From contig CAYSZB010000041.1 in NCBI GenBank assembly GCA_964435475.1, positions 1-20,464 on the forward strand: a DNA stretch of 20,464 nucleotides. Direction: 5' to 3'. A program made the translations under genes and the position numbers. Below the pieces are notes generated by a model. That model did no database searches, was not told the DNA's origin, and saw only the letters and a list, made by a program, of their open reading frames with translations. This document shows positions 14,876-20,464 of this stretch, piece by piece (position 1 is the first letter of the stretch; the number at the start of each line of letters is the position of its first letter). The stretch is from CAYSZB01 sp964435475. GTDB taxonomy: Bacteria > Chloroflexota > Anaerolineae > Anaerolineales > Anaerolineaceae.

Positions 14876-17800
14876 CTACCAGTTGATATGGATACGCAGT
14901 TTTCGCCGATCCTTGCCTTCCAGGTGCTTTTGCAGGAATTCGCGGATCCGCTTTTCCAGTTCGTCAGCTGTGCAAGGTATACCCGGCTCGGTGAGCGCAA
15001 ATAAGAAATCGGTGCCATCGAATTGCAGGATCTCCAGCCCCTGCAGGGTATATTTCACCCCATCTAGGAAGGACGTACTGATCCTTTCCGGTATGGACCG
15101 GTTGTTGAGGAATTCCTCAACCGCATCCTTCTCTTTTTTATCCAATAGTTTGATGCTTTCTGCGGCTTCCGTCGTTTCCAGGTTACGCAACAGCACGTCC
15201 AGCCAGCGCTCGACCAATTTTGATAGTTCGCTTTCGATCTCATCCAGGGATGTGTGCTTGCCAGCCAGGTCACCCGTCTGTATGGGCATAAAACCGCAAT
15301 AGGGGCACGCACTGTGTGTTTTCAGGTCTGCCAGGCTCAGGTTGGGGCATGAGCGTAAACCACGCAGTTTATCCTCCAGTTCGTTTAGTTCTCTCGAAGG
15401 CAAAAGGTCAAGCGTCGAAAGTGCACGCAGTTTCGACCAACGGGGGTCAGCTGCCAGTTGCGACTTGCGCTGATCCTGCTCTCGATCCAACCGGGCTGCC
15501 TGGTGCAGCTCAAAATAGCGCTTGATGAAGGCTGATTGCAGGTTTTCCAACCTGCCGTGCAATTGGTGAGCCAGCCCATCCACAGAACGCTTTTCTTTAT
15601 CTCTCAGTGTAAGAATGATCTGCTCGATAGCCAGGTTTAATTCTTTTGTCCAGGGGTCGTCTTTGGCAAACGCACTTTGAGCAGCGCTAAGGTATTCCCA
15701 ATCTGGTTGGATGATGCGCAGTGTCTCATTCAGGCTGTCCAGGTCACTCATCAACTCTCGTACTTTAAAACCGGCACGGATTTCACCAATCCCCAGGCTC
15801 AGATTTGCCAGCCGGGCATAACTGCTCAGGCTGGTCAGTCCTTGCAGGAAACGCTGGTAATCGTCCATTTTCTTACGTGACTGTTGTTGCTCCAGGTCGG
15901 GTAATATCATTTGTTGGGCAAAACGCGGACCGCTGCGTAAAGCCTCTGCCAGGCGCACCACAGCAGACAGCTCGCTGCCCAGTTTCTCCTGGAATTGGAT
16001 CATCCCCAATTCGCGTGTGCGTGGGTCATCCAGTAACTCTGGTGCCACCTTCAAAGCACTGAAAAGTTCCCTGACGGCTTGTTCCGGGATGGCTTTGGGT
16101 TTTGAGATCGAAGTAAATGTCAGTAATTGGTCCAGTTTCAACCGGTCGCCATTGCTGGCATCCAGGTCACTGATCACCAATCCGCGCAGGTTAAGCGCAA
16201 TGGCACCCTGGCGCACCATGAAGGCCAGTAAAACCGCCAGCAGTTCAGGTTCAAGCCCAAACTGTTTGTCCCGTTCAGCCCCGGGTTCTCCCTCCACGAG
16301 CGCTGTACGGTTGATCACCTTGCCAGCTTCCAGGTCATTGACCATCTTTTGGAAATGATCCACGTAGATGTTCTCGCCTGTGTTCCAGGCCATGCGCCCG
16401 TTTTCCAGATGACCCAGCTGCAAGCCCTCCAGTATACTCTGTGCCAGGCGGGTTACCTGACCGCCCGTGATCGCACGCAAGGCATTGTCCACCGCGCTCA
16501 TCAATGTCAGGCTGTTCAGTTCCACACCCTCAAAGCGGGGATACTGGGGGTATTTGGCAGAAAAATGGGCTTCCAGGACCGCTCCAGCCAGGCGGTGCAC
16601 CTGGTCACGGAATGGCAGATCACGCAGGTTGAGCCGGTATTGCGCGATGGCTTCGGTCATTTTTAAATTTGAGCTCTCATGGATAAGCTGGAAGCTACGG
16701 ATGAAATTTTCCCGCAACCAGCGCAGCAGTTCACTCTGGTAAACCCTGGTTTTGATTTCGTATTGATCGCGGTTGCTGCCCGCAGAAATGGCGCTCATCT
16801 CTGCCGCGCCGGCATACAGGCGTAGTTTTTGTGTAAAGGACGCATCCAGGTCGGTGGGCTTGAAATAAACTTCGTCTGGTTTGCGATCCCGCTCTGGCAT
16901 GCCATTGCCATATGCCCCATGGAAATGGATGTAAAAATCCCTTTCCGGATGGGCGGTTGAGCGTTCATTGGAGGCGCCAAGGAAAAGGTAGCCCCTGCGG
17001 GTGATCCCATGCCCCATCCAGGGGATCTCCTTCTCCCAGATACGGAACCCGGAGACATAACTGCCCTCGGAGATCTCCATCAAAGCTTTGATTAGCTCAA
17101 AATAATAGCGGTCAAGGGTTCCTTGAGAAAGGGTGTCTGCTTTTTGCTGGATCAGGGCTTCAAAGTCGATGTCTTTCTTCAGATCCAGGTAATACTGGTC
17201 ATTTTCAGTATTGTGGGAAATGAATTGTCCATTCACAGCAGTCGATATGGCTTTCAGGATGGTTTCGATCGTTGCCAGCAGGAAATCAGCATCCATTTCA
17301 GGTAAGGGCAGGTATATACACAATCTGTCTCGCAGTTCAGCCGGTGTGATACCGATCGGGGCATAAATATCGCTGATCGTCAGGCGGTACAATGCCAGGC
17401 CATCAATAATACGCAGGGCTGTGGTCCGGTAATCCCTGGTTTCGCTGGCATGGCTGACCTTGTCCGAAAGCACCCTGGCTTTATCCTGCACGTTGCGCAC
17501 ATCCGGGATGGTGCGGAATGCGTCATCCTCACTGAGCAAACGCCAGTAGGAATCAAAGGTGATCAAACCCGGTTCCTGTGGCGGCACATCCTTTTCCAAT
17601 AAGCCACTCATTTCAGCGCTGAGTGCTTTGAGCAGGTCGCGCCGCTCTCCAACCGAGACCTGTTCAAAGGTCTCCAGGTAGGATGGATGGACAGGGAACA
17701 ACTCCACAAAATCATCCAGGCGTTCAGCCATTTCGGTATACAACGGGGTGAATATCTCCAGGTGCTTGCGGATCAGGCCCCTCTGGTTTTCGGTTTTGTT

Positions 17801-18580
17801 TAAAAGGCGGTGAGAGACCACATAAGCCACATCTTCACGCACGATGCTGGCCTGGTCAAAGCGGCTTTTCACCCGTTTGATGGAATCAGCCACAAATGCG
17901 AACCGTGGGTTATCAAAGAGCGCTTCCTGGATGCCGGATATGAAACGCAAAGGCATGTTCTCACAGGCTTCGCCGACCTCGCGCAGGAAATTGAGGTCCA
18001 TGATGATCTCTTTTTCATCCCTGGCTTTGAGATAATCCAACAACTCATCCAGTACGACCAACAAGCCATGTTCTTGATGGACCTTTTGGAATACGCTCAT
18101 CATATCGGCCAGTAATAATTTGTTGCTGGCCACTTCAGTCATTGGCGGAAAATGAAAATCCACACCCATGTTTTTAAGCTGGCGTTCGAGGTCTGTGAAA
18201 ACCACATCCCGCAAGGACATCTTGGTGGCTGCCGTTTCCTGGCGCACAACCTTGAACTTGCCGGCAATGGCAGACATTTCTTTTTTCACTGCCGGGTGCT
18301 TGACCTTTTCCAACAGGTCAGCATGTTCAGCAATTGCAGATACCATCGCCATCAGGTGCGATTTACCGGTGCCATAGTTGCCCACAATGAACAATCCACG
18401 GCTGCGCGCATCATCCGCCAGGTTCAGGGCTGGCAGGATGCGGTGCAGCAGCACATCCGCCATGCGGTCGGAGATCACATATGTTGCCACCAGGGTACTG
18501 GCGGTCTCCTTCTGGTCTGCCTTCAGCAGCTGGATGACCTCTGTGACTGATTCAAACTGGATTAGGTCGCGATATTTCAT
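14876..18580 (-). CDS. BrxC/PglY-like P-loop ATPase (DUF6079-like)
   Basis: A 1234-residue ATPase. Walker A is FIVGNYGTGKSHLM (P-loop 67-74) and Walker B is LLVVLDELLDYL (173-184, D178/E179). FVELFPVHPSYLETFEQV around 300-317 is typical of BrxC/PglY/DUF6079 proteins, the large ATPases of BREX and Pgl phage-resistance systems. The P-loop phrase GxYGTGKSH is the strongest marker. The middle holds further alpha/beta domains. The last 300 residues are charged and coiled-coil-like, with cysteines (CPYCG at about 1090-1094, plus one near 1077) that may bind zinc. Length agrees with PglY/BrxC (about 1200-1300). Start at ATG 18580 has GGGAGG eight bases upstream, only 15 bases after the helicase gene, so they are co-transcribed. 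Its role in BREX is still not well defined; association with the methyltransferase complex is the reasonable expectation. Confidence 0.92.
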   Translation of the reverse strand: MKYRDLIQFESVTEVIQLLKADQKETASTLVATYVISDRMADVLLHRILPALNLADDARSRGLFIVGNYGTGKSHLMAMVSAIAEHADLLEKVKHPAVKKEMSAIAGKFKVVRQETAATKMSLRDVVFTDLERQLKNMGVDFHFPPMTEVASNKLLLADMMSVFQKVHQEHGLLVVLDELLDYLKARDEKEIIMDLNFLREVGEACENMPLRFISGIQEALFDNPRFAFVADSIKRVKSRFDQASIVREDVAYVVSHRLLNKTENQRGLIRKHLEIFTPLYTEMAERLDDFVELFPVHPSYLETFEQVSVGERRDLLKALSAEMSGLLEKDVPPQEPGLITFDSYWRLLSEDDAFRTIPDVRNVQDKARVLSDKVSHASETRDYRTTALRIIDGLALYRLTISDIYAPIGITPAELRDRLCIYLPLPEMDADFLLATIETILKAISTAVNGQFISHNTENDQYYLDLKKDIDFEALIQQKADTLSQGTLDRYYFELIKALMEISEGSYVSGFRIWEKEIPWMGHGITRRGYLFLGASNERSTAHPERDFYIHFHGAYGNGMPERDRKPDEVYFKPTDLDASFTQKLRLYAGAAEMSAISAGSNRDQYEIKTRVYQSELLRWLRENFIRSFQLIHESSNLKMTEAIAQYRLNLRDLPFRDQVHRLAGAVLEAHFSAKYPQYPRFEGVELNSLTLMSAVDNALRAITGGQVTRLAQSILEGLQLGHLENGRMAWNTGENIYVDHFQKMVNDLEAGKVINRTALVEGEPGAERDKQFGLEPELLAVLLAFMVRQGAIALNLRGLVISDLDASNGDRLKLDQLLTFTSISKPKAIPEQAVRELFSALKVAPELLDDPRTRELGMIQFQEKLGSELSAVVRLAEALRSGPRFAQQMILPDLEQQQSRKKMDDYQRFLQGLTSLSSYARLANLSLGIGEIRAGFKVRELMSDLDSLNETLRIIQPDWEYLSAAQSAFAKDDPWTKELNLAIEQIILTLRDKEKRSVDGLAHQLHGRLENLQSAFIKRYFELHQAARLDREQDQRKSQLAADPRWSKLRALSTLDLLPSRELNELEDKLRGLRSCPNLSLADLKTHSACPYCGFMPIQTGDLAGKHTSLDEIESELSKLVERWLDVLLRNLETTEAAESIKLLDKKEKDAVEEFLNNRSIPERISTSFLDGVKYTLQGLEILQFDGTDFLFALTEPGIPCTADELEKRIREFLQKHLEGKDRRKLRIHINW

Positions 18581-18595
18581 ATTTTGATCCTCCCT

Positions 18596-20275
18596 TCAAG
18601 TCTCAGTTAATTCTTTTCCAGGCTCCAATGAAAAGCCTTCTTCATGCATTATGATCAAGTGGGTGCGGGCACGGGAACAGGCAACATATAAGAGCATATC
18701 AACATTGTGATGCATATGCTCGCCGATCTCGGCTACGATCACCACCCGCTTTTCCAGCCCTTTGAAGCGATGAATACTGGTCACCTGGATTGCCTGCGCA
18801 CTACCAGCGGATTGGGCAGTCAGGGTAAAGTTACCGAGGGCAGTTCCAGGTTTTAATACGGTCTGTTCCTGGCTGCGGGGAGTCAGGATGACAATATCCT
18901 GGTTACTCACCTTTTCTTCAACAATTAACTGGTGTAATTGTTTTTTCAGCAGGTTCTTCAGGTTGGTCTCATCTGAATACCTAAGAAAAATCGGTGACCT
19001 GCCTTCAGGAGCAAAACTCTTCAGGCTCGTGGGGTCATTATGATATTTACGGACAAGTTCATGGATCAACCTGGTATTACGGCAGTTTTCATAAAGGCGA
19101 AAAGGTGGTTCCTGGATCAAGCCCCCAAAATCACTGCTGCCATTGAAAATATTTTGATTGTCATCATAAAAAATGAAAAGGTACCCATCCTTCTTTAAAA
19201 GGGATTCGATGGCGATCCAATAATTCTCATGAAAGTCCTGGCCTTCATCCACGATGATGGCATCATAAATACGACCGATTTCCTCAGATGCATCCAGCAA
19301 GACCTGTGGGTAGATCTCCTCGAAAAGCTTTTGCTGATCGGGTTCCCGGCGTAAATTGTAGTGTATCTGTTCGGCAGCCTGTTGGCAGAGGCCATGGAAA
19401 GTGGATACATTGGTGTCGATCAGTCGGGTTCGGGTGTAATCTGCCAGGGCATTGTTAAAACATAAGAAAAGGACATTCAATCCCAATTCGGAAAGCTGCC
19501 TGGCCTTAAAATAAGCCAGCATGGTCTTGCCAGAACCAGCGCACCCTGCAATCGCCACCCTTTTACGTTCTCCCAGCATGGAAAGTGCCCAAAACTGTCG
19601 CTCCGTCAATTCGATGAGTTTCTCATCCTCCCTTTCAAGCTCAATACCAAGTGGGGACTTGAATTCGAAGGATTTGGCCAACATGCCCTCAACGATCCGC
19701 ATTCCCTGGCGACCTGGCACATTGCTGGCTGAGCTGTCAGCAAAAGCATAGGCAAATAGGTCGTTAACTGCCTTGCGGACATCTTCAAGATCCGTCCTAT
19801 CGATAACCTGTTCTCTTGGCAGGTCTGTCTTATAAAACTGGCCTCTGTTCACGTAGGTATCTGGAAAACAAGCAGCGTGCCAGGTGTTGGTCAAAGTTTC
19901 CGGCCAACCTGGAACAGCTCTTAATTGTTCCAGGAATTTATAATGACTCTTGCGAGCCTGTTCTATGGGGTCTTTGATGGGGATGTATTCGCCCTTACGG
20001 TTCTGGCTGTACCATTGCCCTTTTTCAGCGTCAAACGAGATGCCACCTCCTTTGACCTCAAGAAATATGACGCCCTTATCAGGATGGGCAATGATGAAAT
20101 CAGCTTCTCCTTCTTTGGCACCGTGCCTTTCGTCAAGATCCTGCCAATGGGAACTGTAGAAAACGACATAAGGATCTGGCAAACTCTTGAGTGCGACAAA
20201 GACGTCCAATTCTGCCCGTCTTCTGATGTCATCGATGATTGATTGTGGTGGTCGTTCAGGATAGATCTTAGCCAT
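18596..20275 (-). CDS. NERD-domain nuclease fused to UvrD/Rep-type SF1 helicase
   Basis: First gene of the operon. Residues about 25-130 (numbering from ATG 20275) form a NERD domain, a restriction-endonuclease-like fold. GEADFIIAHPDKG gives the first acidic residues (E57, D59) and IFLEVKGG the E-x-K pair (73-75), so the catalytic set looks complete. The helicase part follows: Walker A AGCAGSGKT (about 242-250), motif II VDEGQDF (about 341-347), motif III-like FYDDNQNIF, SIHRFKGLE near 500, and LLYVACSRARTHL near 530. It should be an ATP-driven DNA motor with a possible nuclease. I chose ATG 20275 over the in-frame ATG 20314 because AGGAAGGG (20280-20287) precedes it and the likely promoter lies between the two. 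That gives about 559 residues. Confidence 0.92.
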   Translation of the reverse strand: MAKIYPERPPQSIIDDIRRRAELDVFVALKSLPDPYVVFYSSHWQDLDERHGAKEGEADFIIAHPDKGVIFLEVKGGGISFDAEKGQWYSQNRKGEYIPIKDPIEQARKSHYKFLEQLRAVPGWPETLTNTWHAACFPDTYVNRGQFYKTDLPREQVIDRTDLEDVRKAVNDLFAYAFADSSASNVPGRQGMRIVEGMLAKSFEFKSPLGIELEREDEKLIELTERQFWALSMLGERKRVAIAGCAGSGKTMLAYFKARQLSELGLNVLFLCFNNALADYTRTRLIDTNVSTFHGLCQQAAEQIHYNLRREPDQQKLFEEIYPQVLLDASEEIGRIYDAIIVDEGQDFHENYWIAIESLLKKDGYLFIFYDDNQNIFNGSSDFGGLIQEPPFRLYENCRNTRLIHELVRKYHNDPTSLKSFAPEGRSPIFLRYSDETNLKNLLKKQLHQLIVEEKVSNQDIVILTPRSQEQTVLKPGTALGNFTLTAQSAGSAQAIQVTSIHRFKGLEKRVVIVAEIGEHMHHNVDMLLYVACSRARTHLIIMHEEGFSLEPGKELTET

Positions 20276-20279
20276 CTTA

Positions 20280-20287
20280 CCCTTCCT
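20280..20287 (-). promoter_or_regulatory. Ribosome-binding site choosing the NERD-helicase start
   Basis: AGGAAGGG on the minus strand ends four bases before ATG 20275 (AGGA is eight bases away). The upstream in-frame ATG 20314 has no such site and would add the hydrophobic stretch MIKLLIIINRKGK, which does not belong to the NERD fold. Confidence 0.65.
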
Positions 20288-20293
20288 GTTAAT

Positions 20294-20332
20294 GATGATA
20301 AGTAATTTTATCATCTAATTGCTTGGCCTCAA
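20294..20332 (-). promoter_or_regulatory. Putative operon promoter with overlapping 8-bp inverted repeat
   Basis: On the minus strand, TTGAGG (20327-20332) and TAAAAT (20305-20310) are separated by 16 bases. A start near 20298 would leave a leader of about 23 bases containing the ribosome-binding site. A perfect inverted repeat, GATGATAA (20294-20301) and TTATCATC (20308-20315) with a six-base centre, straddles the -10 box, as an operator would. A third copy, TTATCATC, lies at 20362-20369. No regulator gene is visible nearby except HigA. Confidence 0.45.
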
Positions 20333-20377
20333 TCAATCACCAATATTACTCAAGAATATACTTATCATCTTGCCTTC

Positions 20378-20464
20378 TCAATATAGGCTGTCCCCCTCTT
20401 CCCGATCCTCAATACTCCTTGCCGAACTGAGCCGCCGCCGTTCCTCTTCCTGCTCGTCGTCATC
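20378..20464 (-). CDS. C-terminal end of an upstream gene (28 codons visible)
   Basis: An open frame enters from the right edge and ends at TGA 20378-20380. It encodes a very charged tail, DDDEQEEERRRL then ARSIEDREEGDSLY. Such tails are common at protein ends, but 28 residues allow no family call. A second frame over the same bases is also open (starts MTTSRKRNGGG). The gene lies on the same strand as the operon, about 100 bases upstream of its first gene, so it could belong to the same island. Confidence 0.4.
   Translation of the reverse strand, partial: DDDEQEEERRRLSSARSIEDREEGDSLY

Noticed and set aside
20276..20314. Earlier in-frame start (ATG 20314) for the NERD-helicase
   Set aside because: It lacks a ribosome-binding site, lies upstream of the likely transcription start, and would add a hydrophobic leader foreign to the family.
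1..20464. Frequent CCAGGT on the plus strand as an uptake or Chi-like signal
   Set aside because: It mostly arises from ACCTGG/CTGG codon pairs in minus-strand genes; spacing is irregular and I could not show enrichment beyond codon use.
1..20464. CRISPR array, tRNA or insertion sequence
   Set aside because: No regularly spaced repeats, tRNA-like arms, transposase motifs or terminal inverted repeats were seen; the 'Cas4-like' nuclease is not accompanied by other cas genes.

Overview
The window reads almost entirely on the minus strand and looks like a bacterial defence island. I see no ribosomal, tRNA or central-metabolism genes to place the organism. Roughly balanced base composition, good Shine-Dalgarno sites (GGAGG, AGGAG) and the general protein style make me lean towards an anaerobic bacterium such as a Chloroflexota/Anaerolineae member. 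That is a guess, not a demonstration.

Right to left (the direction of transcription): the right edge holds what may be the last 28 codons of an upstream gene. A 102-base gap follows, with a promoter-like sequence and a perfect 8-bp inverted repeat. Then come six tightly packed genes, from 20275 down to 2505: (1) a NERD-nuclease/UvrD-type SF1 helicase; (2) a 1234-residue P-loop ATPase resembling BrxC/PglY (DUF6079-like); (3) a 913-residue Zn-ribbon DNA methyltransferase; (4) a 1282-residue protein of unknown family ending in a C2H2-type zinc motif; (5) a 1651-residue DEAH helicase with a zinc-rich insertion and a C-terminal DUF1998/MZB cysteine cluster (the superfamily of MrfA, DruE and DrmA/B); (6) a 242-residue small protein with a TTG start that overlaps gene 5. 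Gaps are 15, 65, 31 and 16 bases, then a 17-base overlap, so this is very probably one operon.

The gene set has the logic of a modification-based anti-phage system: a methyltransferase for self-marking, a BREX-like ATPase, and large helicases. It matches no system I know completely. There is no PglZ phosphatase (BREX), no separate DrmB and no phospholipase-D DrmC (DISARM), and the companions of the big helicase are not those of Druantia. The methyltransferase gene has a sharply AT-rich core (about 12880-13740) inside GC-rich flanks, which suggests exchange of its specificity/catalytic region.

Left of the operon (1-2400) is a second module: a HigB-type toxin and a HigA antitoxin fused to an ImmA/IrrE-type metallopeptidase domain. 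It is flanked by two 253-base direct repeats that are about 92% identical. Each repeat is the start of a PD-(D/E)XK (Cas4/RecB-like) nuclease gene. The left copy runs off the window with its catalytic motifs present; the right copy has lost its core and is a pseudogene.

No stretch longer than 300 bases lacks a gene. The longest gaps are 2386-2504, where I see only the ribosome-binding site of the pseudogene, and 20276-20377. I found no CRISPR array, RNA gene, insertion sequence or convincing terminator.
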